Assembly (NCBI RefSeq): GCF_049532965.1
Contig: NZ_CP186694.1
Span: 4,030,001 to 4,094,000 of the forward strand
Length of the DNA stretch: 64,000 nucleotides
Direction: 5' to 3'
Source: Roseateles sp049532965
GTDB taxonomy: Bacteria; Pseudomonadota; Gammaproteobacteria; Burkholderiales; Burkholderiaceae_C
How positions within the stretch are numbered: the first letter of the stretch is position 1; every line of letters starts with the position of its first letter. The notes under the pieces are model-generated. The model ran no database searches, was not told the DNA's origin, and saw nothing but the letters and a program-made list of their open reading frames with translations. The position numbers and the translations under genes are program-made. Below are positions 8,412-17,404 of this stretch, piece after piece.

Positions 8412-8918
8412 CAGGCAACTCGCGAACAGACTGGGGAGTTCGAAGCGCTTCGCGGCTGGGCCATAGGGCTGCGTGATCAGCGTCACTCGCACGTGACGGA
8501 CGGCGGTGCCGCTGGCGCTACCGGGAACGCCTTCGACGCATACCGCCTCGTCATTCGCATAGACAGTGGCCGATCGGCCCAGCGCGGGTGCGCGGCCTTC
8601 GCCATCGAATCGTTGCGCGTGAGCGGCCGGAAGACGGCGGCCGTCGATCAAGGCATCAGCGCCGATCAGTGAGAGCACATGGGCCTTGCCCCGTGCGGTC
8701 CACTTCCAGAAGTCTCCGGCGGGCTCGCCGAGTCCGGCCGGATTCCGCGTGCGGGCGTCATCGGCTGTAAACAGGGGGTTGGGCAGCGTGGCGTAGAAGG
8801 CTTTGTAGCCGTCATAGACGTGCGGCACATCGCCGGCATCCGCAGTGGCGCAGGCAGCAACGCCAACAAGCGCAGTAGCCAGACAACTCCAAACCTTCCA
8901 CGTCGTCATTCGTCTCAC
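8220..8918 (-). CDS. Putative lipoprotein, likely periplasmic immunity partner
   Basis: A 232-residue protein with an N-terminal signal (ATALVGVAACATADA) whose VAAC fits a lipobox. The remainder is soluble: DVPHVYDGYKAFYATLPNPL near the start and IGFYRVSYRWQKTAPVPEG near the end. The GTG start at 8918 overlaps the stop of the cell-wall-hydrolase gene (GTGA); an ATG at 8909 is an alternative. A periplasmic lipoprotein directly coupled to a peptidoglycan-hydrolase-like gene is the usual plan of a wall-targeting effector and its immunity protein; that role is inferred. Its 3' end is duplicated at 6368-6559. Confidence 0.7.
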   Translation of the reverse strand: MRRMTTWKVWSCLATALVGVAACATADAGDVPHVYDGYKAFYATLPNPLFTADDARTRNPAGLGEPAGDFWKWTARGKAHVLSLIGADALIDGRRLPAAHAQRFDGEGRAPALGRSATVYANDEAVCVEGVPGSASGTAVRHVRVTLITQPYGPAAKRFELPSLFASCLALTRIDGGIGFYRVSYRWQKTAPVPEGVTFEAFALKGDAFLPLQQVVTATFVEPDNVYRFTTR

Positions 8919-9651
8919 CGATATGCCTTCCCGCCAGTCGCGGTGATGTAGTCATGTGGATGGTTCCAGAAGATCGTGGACCCGTGTGCGGCCGTGGACA
9001 CCCACACCGCGGTATATCGTCCTCGCTCCCTGGTGTTGACGAGCACTCCCTTTTTCATTGCCGTCCAATACGTAACGACTTCTTCATTGCTCGTTTCTTT
9101 CACGTCGAAGATGTTGTGCGACGGATCGCCGAAGCGAAAGCCGTCCCTGACCTTCGGGTGATTCTTGTAGTTGGTCTTGAAGTCCTTGCCGTCCCACCAG
9201 TACGCGCCTTTGGAAGGATCGGGGCCCAGTTGCGCGAGTGCATTCTCCGCTGCTTGTCGGGCTAGCTTCATGCCGGGGTCGGCGTCGATGGTCGTCTCCG
9301 ATGCGGCCATGAATTGACCATAGCGAACATTGCCGTCCTTGACCGCATAGGTGTAGTTGGGATCCGCGGTCAGCAACTGATCGACAGTCTTGCTGCCCCA
9401 GGCCCGGCAACGATTTGCGACAGCCCAGGCGATGCCGCCAATCTCGTCGGCGTTGTTAGCCGTGGAGGCCTCGCCATAGGCGATGGCCGCCAGTTGCGAG
9501 TCTGTGCGTCCATCGGCTTGACGCCGAACTTCGCTTCATTCGTGACGCAAGTGGAGCCCGGCGGCAGCGAGCGCTGCAGGCACATCGTGCCCCTGTCGAT
9601 CCTGGGAGTGTTGGTGTCGAGTCCAAGGGGTCCGGGAGGCAGGGCAGGCAC
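8915..9651 (-). pseudogene. Cell-wall hydrolase (SleB-like) domain protein, frameshifted
   Basis: From about 9490 down to 8915 the minus strand encodes QLAAIAYGEASTANNADEIG, GIAWAVANRCRAW, YWWDGKDFK and FRFGDPSHNIFDV, ending GGKAYR. The YGEAS glutamate followed by an AVANRC helix resembles the catalytic core of SleB-type peptidoglycan hydrolases. The upstream residues (TMCLQRSLPPGSTC to FGVKPMDAQTR) are in another frame; restoring one base near 9491-9500 joins them. The gene is therefore broken, or the base is a sequencing error. No start is certain above 9651. It is probably a bacterial competition effector coupled to the lipoprotein gene. Confidence 0.6.
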
Positions 9652-9707
9652 AAGGCGACTGGGGGCTAGCTTGGGGGGTCAGCTTAGGCCTGCAGGAGGC
9701 ATGCCTG

Positions 9708-9891
9708 CTAGTGACTTTGGTTCAAGTACGAACCGGGCAAGCCGGGTCGACTCATATCTCGGTGTGCCCCAGGCCCGGCCGCCTCGAATTCGTCCTGACT
9801 TCCGCGCAGTTTCAGACCCAGCCATCGAAGTGCAGCGTTGATGGCATCGGACAGCCGACTCAGCCGCTTCAAGTGGGAAGGAGAAGTTCAA
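9708..9891 (-). pseudogene. Internally deleted copy of the small partner protein
   Basis: A TTG start at 9891 overlaps the stop of the DUF2185 remnant. The frame begins NFSFPLEAAES, then after a deletion and shift continues SDAINAALRWLGLKLRG, QDEFEAAGPGAHRDMSRPG and stops at TAG 9708-9710. This supplies the C-terminus missing from the copy at 6560-6753. Bases 9802-9849 match 6562-6609. Confidence 0.6.
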
Positions 9892-9944
9892 TCCGGAACG
9901 AAACGTCCCGTTGCCTCATCGCGCTTGAACGCTGAGCCCTCTGG
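9888..9944 (-). pseudogene. 3' remnant of a second DUF2185 (Imm33-type) gene
   Basis: This encodes PEGSAFKRDEATGRFVPD then TGA, nearly identical to the end of the gene at 6746-7360. It is joined directly to the end of the membrane-protein gene at 9954. It stands immediately before the partner pseudogene, as in the other array. Confidence 0.8.
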
Positions 9945-9953
9945 TCGCCGTCT

Positions 9954-10595
9954 TCAGGTGCCACTTCGACTACCGCGTAGCGCGATGGCAAGGCCGAGAA
10001 GCAGCATCAGCGCGCCGCCGACGACGAAGACGAGGTTGATCATCCGGTCCACGCCGCCTGGCGCCTGCCCCCACTGCCGAGCTCCGAGCACCAGCATCCA
10101 CAGCCCCCAGCCCGCCAGCGCCACGCCCGCCGAGCGCCGCAACCACGAGCCGATGCGCACCACCGGCGAGCCATCGGGGATGGGAGCCGTCGTGTCGCCG
10201 GGATTGCCGCGCAGCAGCCCCCAGCAGCCGGCAGCGCAAAGGACGAACATGATCGTCATGGCGATGCTTTGACTCCATAGCACCCTGTGGCGAGAGAGGC
10301 GCGTCACCTCGTAGGGGCCGAACAAATGGATCAGTAGCCCAATGGCGGCGATGCCACCGAACACCCATAGGTTGTCCACCTCCGCCTTCGGCGTGGCCTG
10401 TCGGATGCGACGCTGTTGCACGTGCGGAGGCCGGCCGGACGACCGTGCGGACACGAAAGCGGCGCAGGCAGCACTGATCAGCAGCCAGCAAATGTAGAAG
10501 GCCAGATGACCGCGGCTCGGCGGCTTGAAAAGGAGGGCCAAGTGCAGGACTGCACCGAGGGCCAGCAGGCATGCGTAAGCGGTTCTTGCTTGCAT
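9954..10595 (-). CDS. Hypothetical multi-pass membrane protein
   Basis: A 213-residue protein with about six hydrophobic segments: YACLLALGAVLHLALLF, FYICWLLISAACAAFV, VFGGIAAIGLLIHLFG, IAMTIMFVLCAAGCWGLL, VALAGWGLWMLVLGA and VFVVGGALMLLLGLAIAL. A hydrophilic basic loop follows the second. No family is recognised. It occupies the middle of array B, where array A carries the secreted protein instead, so it may be an immunity protein against a membrane-acting toxin; this is inference from position only. Confidence 0.65.
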   Translation of the reverse strand: MQARTAYACLLALGAVLHLALLFKPPSRGHLAFYICWLLISAACAAFVSARSSGRPPHVQQRRIRQATPKAEVDNLWVFGGIAAIGLLIHLFGPYEVTRLSRHRVLWSQSIAMTIMFVLCAAGCWGLLRGNPGDTTAPIPDGSPVVRIGSWLRRSAGVALAGWGLWMLVLGARQWGQAPGGVDRMINLVFVVGGALMLLLGLAIALRGSRSGT

Positions 10596-10637
10596 GGAGT
10601 GGCTATGCTAATTGCGGCACGACCAGCAACCCGGCAT

Positions 10638-10847
10638 TCAGGGAGCGAATGCAGCGAACGCGCCGTCAAGGACGACCCCCGATAAATCGGCGCCCTCGAG
10701 ATCTGTTCCGGGGAATGACCGTTCACCGGCCCCGTAGCGGCTTTCCAGCTCAGCGCGGGTCGCTGACGGTCGATACTCGTTCTCGCGGTGACTCACGAGG
10801 CGTCTTTCTCTGCTCAGTTCCGCCGAAGTGTATTGGCGGCCGCTCAT
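10638..10847 (-). CDS. Short pentapeptide-repeat protein or remnant
   Basis: A 69-residue frame starting MSGRQYTSAELSRERRLV. After an RYGAGERSFPG linker it enters pentapeptide-type repeats (TDLEGADLSGVVLDGAFAAF) and stops almost at once. Pentapeptide proteins usually have many more coils, so this is probably the N-terminal remnant of a longer gene. Its start is six bases after the end of the gene at 10853-11389. Confidence 0.5.
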   Translation of the reverse strand: MSGRQYTSAELSRERRLVSHRENEYRPSATRAELESRYGAGERSFPGTDLEGADLSGVVLDGAFAAFAP

Positions 10848-10852
10848 GTTCG

Positions 10853-11389
10853 TTACTGCGACGATGCCGGCGCAGCTTCAGGCTGAGAGATCACCTCGAC
10901 CTGATCCATCGTCAATCGCTCAACCGATGAGCGCCTCATTGGTGCGAGTACGTCCTCCGGAGCGGCGTTGTGAGCCAGGTGCAGCACGAGCAAGTCTTCA
11001 AGCGCCAAGGTAGGGTGCTTCGCGAGATTCGCGGCAAAGTCGAAGACTTCGGAAAGCGGCTGGTCGTCGTGCCAGGTGGTGACGATGAAGTCATCGCTCT
11101 CGATATCGACGGCATATCCGGAGCGCTCCAGGGCGGTCCAGTCCATGCTGTCATCCCATGAGCTGGCCTCTTTGCCCCACGCCATCATGTATCGACACCC
11201 AGACTCCACGAGCCATTCGCAGATGTCTGACCGTCGCGTCGGTCCCGGGTGCAACTCGCTGACCACCACGACTCGGAACGGCCTGTCGAAAGGCAGTTGC
11301 GGGAGTCGGTCGCTTGGCGACAGCCACAGGTAAACGATCTTTCCTGGACCGGAACATTGAGCGCTGGTGGAAAACACGTGGGAGTCCAT
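10853..11389 (-). CDS. Conserved hypothetical protein of the immunity-type array
   Basis: A 178-residue acidic soluble protein. Features are PFRVVVVSELHPGPTRRSDI, then CEWLVESGCRYMMAWGKEAS, DFIVTTWHDDQPLSEVFDFA and ALEDLLVLHLAHNAAPEDVL. The alternating strands and helices look like a compact alpha/beta domain. No signal peptide. I cannot name the family with confidence. A short 3' remnant lies at 8014-8094, so the gene was once present in both arrays. A toxin-immunity role is inferred from company. Confidence 0.68.
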   Translation of the reverse strand: MDSHVFSTSAQCSGPGKIVYLWLSPSDRLPQLPFDRPFRVVVVSELHPGPTRRSDICEWLVESGCRYMMAWGKEASSWDDSMDWTALERSGYAVDIESDDFIVTTWHDDQPLSEVFDFAANLAKHPTLALEDLLVLHLAHNAAPEDVLAPMRRSSVERLTMDQVEVISQPEAAPASSQ

Positions 11390-11395
11390 TGGCTC

Positions 11396-11788
11396 ATGGT
11401 ACCCACCGCGTTACGGAGGCCGGAGGGCATCATCCAGTGGCGTCGCAATGGCAAGGAGTGGCAGATCAAGGACCACGACGACAAGGACTGGCGAACGGTG
11501 ATCGGCTCGCCGGCGGCTCCGGCGTCGGCGGGGCAGCGGATCACGGGCACCTACACGCATTCGTGGTACTCGATCCTGGGCGGCGCCAGCTCGCAGAACC
11601 GCTTCCATTTCCAACCGGACGGCAGCTTTGAGCAGACCGGCAAGTCGGTGTTCGGCACCGGCGCGATGGCGGCCGCCAACGGCGTGGCCGGGATGGCGAC
11701 CAATTCGTACTCGCGTGGCGGCAGCACGCACCTTCAGCAGCGAGCAGCAGCGGGCAGTATTCATCAAGGACCAGGGCGGCCGCGGTGA
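11396..11788 (+). pseudogene. 5'-truncated, frameshifted remnant of unknown protein
   Basis: The plus-strand frame encodes GIIQWRRNGKEWQIKDHDDK, then TGTYTHSWYSILGGASSQNR and FHFQPDGSFEQTGKS before losing coherence. After about 11720 the sense continues one frame over as SSEQQRAVFIKDQGGRG and then breaks off. The opposite-strand gene at 10853-11389 starts only seven bases before it, so the 5' end is missing. From 11789 to 11918 nothing further is seen. The protein family is not recognised. Confidence 0.5.
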
Positions 11789-11918
11789 GCCCCCCCCCTG
11801 CGCTGGTTCGCATGAAGTCGGCCAAGCTCATGAATTCCCGGATACTGTTCTCCGCTGGTTGACCCGCAAGGGGTTGCGTTCCGCGTGCCTTCGCTTCTCC
11901 GAGATTCCCACTTTCGTC

Positions 11919-12401
11919 ATGGATAAATTCGTGCTGCAGCAGCAAGTGCTGGAAGGGCTCGCCGAAGACCTCCGGCATGCCGAACAGGCAGCGCGCGCGG
12001 CGCATGAAACGGCGACTCACGAAGAGAACATCGCCGAGAACAAGTACGACACCTTGGGTCTCGAAGCCGCCTACCTGGCCACCGGTCAAGCCCGCCGCGC
12101 CGAAGCCATCCGGCAAGCGATCGCCAATTGGCGTCAGTTCCGCCCGGGCTCCTACGACGCCGCGAGAGGCATACAGCTCGGCGCGCTCGTCTGCCTGGTC
12201 GATTCCAGCGATCAGCGGCAACATCTCTTTCTCGGCCCCGACGGGGGCAGCATGACGTTGATGAGCGACGCCCAACTCGTTCAGGTCCTCAGCAGCGAAG
12301 CCCCGTTGGCCCAAGCCATGCTCGGCAAATGTGAAGGCGATGAGGTATCGATACAGGTCGCTGCCGTCCGGCGGCGATTCGAGGTGCTGTGGGTTCTTTG
12401 A
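11919..12401 (+). CDS. GreA/GreB-family transcription factor-like protein
   Basis: A 160-residue protein. The N-terminal helical part (residues 1-75) contains ATHEENIAENKYDTLGLEA, typical of coiled-coil GreA-like proteins in Burkholderiales. The C-terminal domain ends with SEAPLAQAMLGKCEGDEVSI, the FKBP-like GreA/Rnk C-domain motif with the usual PLG..LLGK..GD pattern partly changed. Such proteins bind in the RNA polymerase secondary channel. The ATG at 11919 was chosen because the conserved domain begins there. It is shorter at the N-terminus than true GreA, so it is a paralogue rather than the housekeeping factor. Confidence 0.75.
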   Translation: MDKFVLQQQVLEGLAEDLRHAEQAARAAHETATHEENIAENKYDTLGLEAAYLATGQARRAEAIRQAIANWRQFRPGSYDAARGIQLGALVCLVDSSDQRQHLFLGPDGGSMTLMSDAQLVQVLSSEAPLAQAMLGKCEGDEVSIQVAAVRRRFEVLWVL

Positions 12402-12420
12402 GCCGCCAGCAGTCAATGCA

Positions 12421-13122
12421 ATGACCCGACCCATGCACGCATCGACGCTGACGCCTCAGCAGCCCCTATCTTCGGCAGAGGACCAGTTGCCGCGGCTCTA
12501 CACCTTTCGCCGATGCCCCTACGCGATGCGTGCGCGCATGGCCCTGCTGCAAGCCGGTCGGGACTTCGAGGCGGTGGAGGTCAGCTTGCGCGACAAGCCG
12601 GCCAGCTTGCTGGCCTTGTCTCCGAAGGCGACGGTGCCCGTACTGCAGTTGGCCGACGGCAGCGTGATCGATGAGAGTTGGGACATCATGCGATGGGCGC
12701 TGGCCACGCCCGATGCACAGGGTTGGTGGTCGCGGGCGCAGTCGCCGGAGAACCTTGACCTGCTGCGGCGAAATGACGGCGACTTCAAGCATCACCTGGA
12801 CCGCTGGAAGTATCCCCAGCGCTACGCGGGTGAGACCCTCGCGCCAGACGCACACCGCGACAGGGCAGTGGATGTGCTTCTGCGACCGCTGGAGGAACGG
12901 CTGCTCGACACCCCCTTCCTGGGGGGCGCCAACCCCTGCGCCACTGACTTGGCGGTGTTGCCCTTCGTCCGCCAGTTCGGCGCGGTAGAGCCGGGGTGGT
13001 TTGCAACGCTGGCCTTGCCGTTGGTACGGTCGTGGTTGAACGGCTGGCTCGTCAGCCCGCTCTTCGCGGCTTGCATGTACAAGCTGCCGGCGGAAGGTGT
13101 GAATCGCTTTCCCCCGCTCTGA
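12421..13122 (+). CDS. Glutathione S-transferase family protein
   Basis: A 233-residue protein with an N-terminal thioredoxin-like domain: LYTFRRCPYAMRARMALLQA, with the CPYA active-site type, then ATVPVLQLADGSVIDESWDI, which includes the cis-proline and the ES glutathione-binding motif. An all-helical C-terminal domain follows. It catalyses glutathione conjugation or disulphide exchange in the cytoplasm; the substrate is unknown. A second ATG at 12433 is possible. It follows the GreA-like gene after 19 bases. Confidence 0.88.
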   Translation: MTRPMHASTLTPQQPLSSAEDQLPRLYTFRRCPYAMRARMALLQAGRDFEAVEVSLRDKPASLLALSPKATVPVLQLADGSVIDESWDIMRWALATPDAQGWWSRAQSPENLDLLRRNDGDFKHHLDRWKYPQRYAGETLAPDAHRDRAVDVLLRPLEERLLDTPFLGGANPCATDLAVLPFVRQFGAVEPGWFATLALPLVRSWLNGWLVSPLFAACMYKLPAEGVNRFPPL

Positions 13123-13502
13123 GCTTTGCTTGGCGGTCGACGCCGGTTTGGGGATGACTTCCGGTTCAGGCTGGCTGCTGCCGTTCGATTCCAGCTGACG
13201 TATGTCGGCGGCGGCACCAAGCTGACCTTCAACTCCGGGCGGGTTGGTCGACTGCTTGACTCAGGAATCGGCTCTTCGTCCTCGTTCCTGATGACGAGCC
13301 GACTGGCAACGTCGGGGACCGCGAGCTTGGTGACTGCTTCCTGAGGCGTCGGGAGGTCGTGCCCGGCCAGAAGCGGCCGGTCGCTAGAGTCGGCTATCGG
13401 GTGGCGTAGAGTCGCTGAGGTCGATCGGGGCCAATTGATCTTCGCAACGAGTGCCTACTGGAGACTTCGCGCGAGCCCTTGACGCGTCGGCCATACGCCA
13501 CC
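13123..13502. other. Intergenic stretch without recognised gene
   Basis: 380 bases between the convergent GST and CHAT genes. No frame here has homology I can recognise, and no clear terminator or repeat is seen. Confidence 0.5.
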
Positions 13503-16196
13503 CTATAGATTCGGCTCATTTGCTCGAGTCAGCAGTACGTCTCCGTAGACGCCCATCGCCAATGCGTACTGCGGAGCATGCCCCAACCGCTGGGCGACGA
13601 AGTCATTCGCAGTCTTGGTGGCGTCAAGAACTGTGGCGCCAGCCTCCCATGCACGCAAGAACGGATCCAACCAGTTGTAGGTAACCATCACGTTGAGTGG
13701 CCAGCGTGACGCCACAACGGCACGAACACCTCTGTTCAGAAGCTGCTTCGGCAGGCTCGTGGTCGAGTTGTCCCATGGATTTTTGTCAATTCGTCCACCG
13801 CTGCACACGAAGAGGATGACCAATTCGACGCCCTCGAGGGCAGCCGCCAGATTCGCAGGTGGCTCCACGAGGTCGTCATCGTCACGAATGCTGTGCAAAT
13901 ACCGCCCCTCACTGTTCAAGCCTCCATGCGCCGTAATTACGGCTAGACTGGCGTCCTGCATGCCGCGTGGGAGTCGGCGGCCAGTGTCGACGGAAAAGCC
14001 GAACTCCTCGAAGCTGCCGGCAAGGCGGCCGAGCGCGATATCAAGCGTCTTCGCCTGGCCAATGTCTCTTTCCTCATCGACGCCCTCGGCTGGAACTGCT
14101 TCCGCCGCTCCGTGTCCCTCCGCGAGGTCGGCATCCAGTTGCGCAGAAATCCAGGCTCTATAGGCGCTTCTTCCCGAGCGAGGAGCATCCCTTGCCGCCG
14201 CCAGCCAAGTCAGAGACGGAACGGAGCCGATTGCACATCTGGTTCCCGCGAGGTACTCCCAGCTCCCATCGTCAGGGTGCATGACCACGAGGTTAACAGT
14301 CAGTTGCTGTAGCACTGGCTCGGCCACGACTATCAGTCGTTCCGCTTGAGGTAGACGGACATCCAGTTGCTCCATCGTGAGGAAAAACGGGTTGCCGCCT
14401 TCCGCGCTGTCGATGATTCCAAACCGATGTGGATGCTCTACCAGCCATGCGCCAAAACGTCGTCTGAATGGCTTCTCAAGCCGCGGCTGCTCAATCGTAC
14501 GAATCCCGCGCTTGGTCGCATAGGTGACCGAAAGTTCACCGTCTCCGTCCAGGGCCAAGAAGACAACATCGCATCCTGCGTCATTGAGCTCAAAGGCATA
14601 GTTCGCCGCCATGTCTAGCGTCATCACCGACGGATCTGACGCGAGCTTAACCGTTTGGTCGGCCAGGAGCTCGACCGAAAATGCTGCCTCTTCGGCAGGT
14701 GTCGATCCGTTAGGTCGCGCATTGAGCAAGCGCCTTGCCGCCATCTCGATGTACGCGTAGTCGCGAGCCATGTCCGCCGCAAAGGCCGCCCTTTGGACGG
14801 AATTGAACAGCGTCAAAACGTCGTTCGCGACAGGCTTCTCCGAGGAGATGGACCGAATCGTGTTGGCGAGACTCGGCCCGACTTCATTGAGCGCTGAATC
14901 GAGGGTCGACTGTGTTGCCGAAGGAACGGCGCCACCAGCCGCTTCCACTTTTGCTGCCGCCTGGCTAAGCAGCGCGGCGAGCGGATAGAGCATCCCTTTG
15001 TCTCCCAGCGCCGCCTCTGCGGCCCTTGCAATCCTTGAAAGTAAACCCAGCAATCCGTCCAACTGGTCTCTCGGTGCCTCCATCAGGTCGAGCCCAAGCT
15101 CCGCCGCTACGATGCGTGGGTCGTTAACGGGATCAAGGGCCAGTTCCTCCATGAGCCTCCTCATAGCCGGAAGGAAATTTCTCGCGAGGTCAGTCAGGCC
15201 CAGGTCTCGCAGAATTCGATGAACGGTGTAAAGCTCATGCCAAGCATCCGCCTTTGGCACGGGGACTCTGGTCACAAGCGCACATGCCATGCCCACCAGA
15301 GCGAGGGCGTGATGCCGGCACCGATGATGAATGTCTGCAAAACATGCCCATGCGAGTCGCTGGCGGAAAGGCGACGTCTGACCAATAAGCAGTATCTGCT
15401 CTGCGTAATCGCGCGCGCTCTGCATCTGGCCCGCTGCGGTGAATTGCACAGCCAGGTTTCTTAAGAGGCGGATATCTTCGTCGCGCTCTTGGGTTGCGTG
15501 TGAACAAACAGCGCAGGCCGCTTGGACCAGATGCTCCATGAAAGCAATGTCAGTCTCTGCTCCCGGACCGTCGCCAGCACGGCGCGCAAGCCAAGCTAGC
15601 GCTTTGACGACTGAGTCTGGCGGGGCCAGCAAGAGCTCAGCGGGCGCCACGCTGACACCGGCTTCGACGCCTCCGACGCCTCCCATCCATAGAAGTACAT
15701 TCTCTAGGGATTTCTTGACGTCATCGTTGAGCAGTTCTTCACTCTCTTCATCGTTGGTCTTTATCGCAGCGTTGTCGTTGGAGACCGCGATTCCGGACTG
15801 CGCAATATTAAGCATCGTGACGGCGATCAGAGGCAGGCCCTGAGTCCCGCATGACTCAACAGAGAGCAGCGATATTAGGTTCCGGCGAATCCCCTTGTCC
15901 TCGGGATGGCGTGCCATGAATTCAATTGCACACTGGAGCAGGCCGCGGTAGTAGTCCCCTTCCCCTTCAGGCACCAACTCCCTAAGCATCATTGCCCGCG
16001 TGGAGTAAATCAGCGCCTGCGTGGCCTGCCGTCCATAGCGTTCGGACGACGTGATCACGCTCGCCGCTTCGGCGGAGTCCCTAAACTTGCCCGCACTTCT
16101 AGCATGAAGCGCACAACAGACCACGCAGAGCTCCAGCCAGTCTTGCCCCCAGGCCTGTGCAGCGTCTATAGCATCCGAGTAGTCTGGCTTGGGCAC
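13503..16196 (-). pseudogene. CHAT-protease protein, C-terminal part of an IS-split gene
   Basis: This open frame of 897 codons is the 3' part of a gene whose 5' part is at 17405-18593. The middle is helical and repeat-like (for example LRNLAVQFTAAGQMQSARDY and ADAWHELYTVHRILRDLGL), consistent with TPR-like repeats. The C-terminus is a CHAT (caspase-fold) domain: catalytic histidine in AVITAHGGLNSEG (His757 of this part) and cysteine in LVILFVCSGGRI (Cys798), then VRAVVASRWPLNV. CHAT proteins are cysteine proteases in cell-death and defence pathways. GTG 16196 is not a natural start; the frame runs on to the target duplication at 16220. The coding sequence is visibly less GC-rich than its neighbours. 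Confidence 0.88.
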
Positions 16197-16220
16197 AGAG
16201 AGTCGATCTAGAAGTTCTAG

Positions 16221-17404
16221 GGAAGGTCTGCAAAACGCGATCTGCGACGCATGAAGAGTCGGCTTTCGCGTCGTACCCGTCGATCTGCGTTGGGGTCGGC
16301 TCTTGACGCGTTCGGATGAACTGCCGGGGCGCTGTTTTCAGCGTCTGAAGCGGCCGTTTGGGCCATTCCGGACGGACTCATCCCCGCGTCTCCAACAGCT
16401 GTTTGCGCGCCATCCACAGATTGGCCAGCGCGAACAGCGTGACGATCTGGCCGGTGTTCTTGAACAGGCCGCGGTAGCGGACTTTCGTGAATCCGAACTG
16501 CCGCTTCAAAACTCGGAACGGATGCTCGACCTTGGCTCGGATGCTGGCCTTCATCTTCTCCGCTCGCTCGGCAATGAAGTCGGGTTCGATGAACGGATTG
16601 AGCAGGCGTCGTTTGCCCGGGCGCATCGCCACGTGCCACGTGGGTCCTGCCGCCTCGGGGCGCTTGTGAACCCCTTGGTAACCGGCGTCGCCGAACGCGA
16701 CCTCTTCATCACCGTGGAGCAGCGCGCCGGCCATGTTGATGTCGCTGACGTTGCCCGGCGTCGTGACCACGGTGTGCACCAGGCCCGAGGCCATATCCAC
16801 GCCGATGTGAGCCTTCATCCCGAAGTAGTAGTTGTTGCCCTTCTTGGACTGCTTCATCTCGGGATCACGCTCGCCTTCGATGTTCTTGGTCGAGCTCGGC
16901 GCTGCTATCAACGTGGCGTCCACGGCAGTCCCCGAACGCAGCATCAAGCCCTTGTATCCCAGCAGATCGTTGACCACCCGAAGCATGTCCACGGCCAGGT
17001 TGTGCTTCTCCAGCAGGTGGCGAAATCTCAGGATCGTCGTCTCGTCAGGCAGCCGCTCCGTGGCGCCATCGAGCCGCGCGAACTCTCGGTAGAGCGGCAC
17101 GTCGTGCAACGCCTCTTCCATCGCCGGATCAGACAGACCGAACCACTGCTGCAGGTAGTGGATCCTGAGCATCGTCTCCACCGGGAACGGCGGGCGGCCG
17201 GTCTTGGCCTTCGAGTAGTACGGGTCCACGACCTGCACCAGCACGCCCCACGGCACCACGTGTTCCATCTCCTCAAGAAACTCGCGCTTGCGCGTCTTCT
17301 TCGTGGAGAGATTGAATCCAAATCCGAGCTGCTTCATGGGATCGCATGCTCCCGCATGCGGCTCGCTCAGGCAAGATCAATCGATGGAGTTTTGCAGAGT
17401 CTCC
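16221..17404 (-). mobile_element. Complete IS5-family insertion sequence (1184 bp)
   Basis: Imperfect terminal inverted repeats GGAAGGTCTGCAAAAC (16221-16236) and GGAGACTCTGCAAAAC (complement of 17389-17404) bound one transposase gene. Each end is flanked by CTAG (16217-16220 and 17405-17408), the 4-bp YTAR-type target duplication typical of the IS5 group. Both ends and the transposase look intact, so the insertion appears recent. Confidence 0.95.
16378..17337 (-). CDS. IS5-family transposase
   Basis: A 319-residue DDE transposase. The N-terminal domain (DUF772-type) includes GRPPFPVETMLRIHYLQQWF and ERLPDETTILRFRHLLE. The DDE catalytic residues lie in GTAVDATLIAAPSS, FGDAGYQG and KVEHPFRVLKRQFGF. 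No frameshift is seen and the length is normal for the IS5 subgroup. It lies in the same orientation as the disrupted CHAT gene. Confidence 0.95.
   Translation of the reverse strand: MKQLGFGFNLSTKKTRKREFLEEMEHVVPWGVLVQVVDPYYSKAKTGRPPFPVETMLRIHYLQQWFGLSDPAMEEALHDVPLYREFARLDGATERLPDETTILRFRHLLEKHNLAVDMLRVVNDLLGYKGLMLRSGTAVDATLIAAPSSTKNIEGERDPEMKQSKKGNNYYFGMKAHIGVDMASGLVHTVVTTPGNVSDINMAGALLHGDEEVAFGDAGYQGVHKRPEAAGPTWHVAMRPGKRRLLNPFIEPDFIAERAEKMKASIRAKVEHPFRVLKRQFGFTKVRYRGLFKNTGQIVTLFALANLWMARKQLLETRG

Noticed and set aside
13126..13344. A 72-codon plus-strand frame after the GST gene.
   Set aside because: No ribosome site, no recognised similarity, and overlapping frames of equal quality on the other strand.
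13503..16196. Treating the 897-codon frame as a complete gene starting at GTG 16196.
   Set aside because: The frame continues through the CTAG duplication and joins the upstream half in frame; no ribosome site is seen near 16196.
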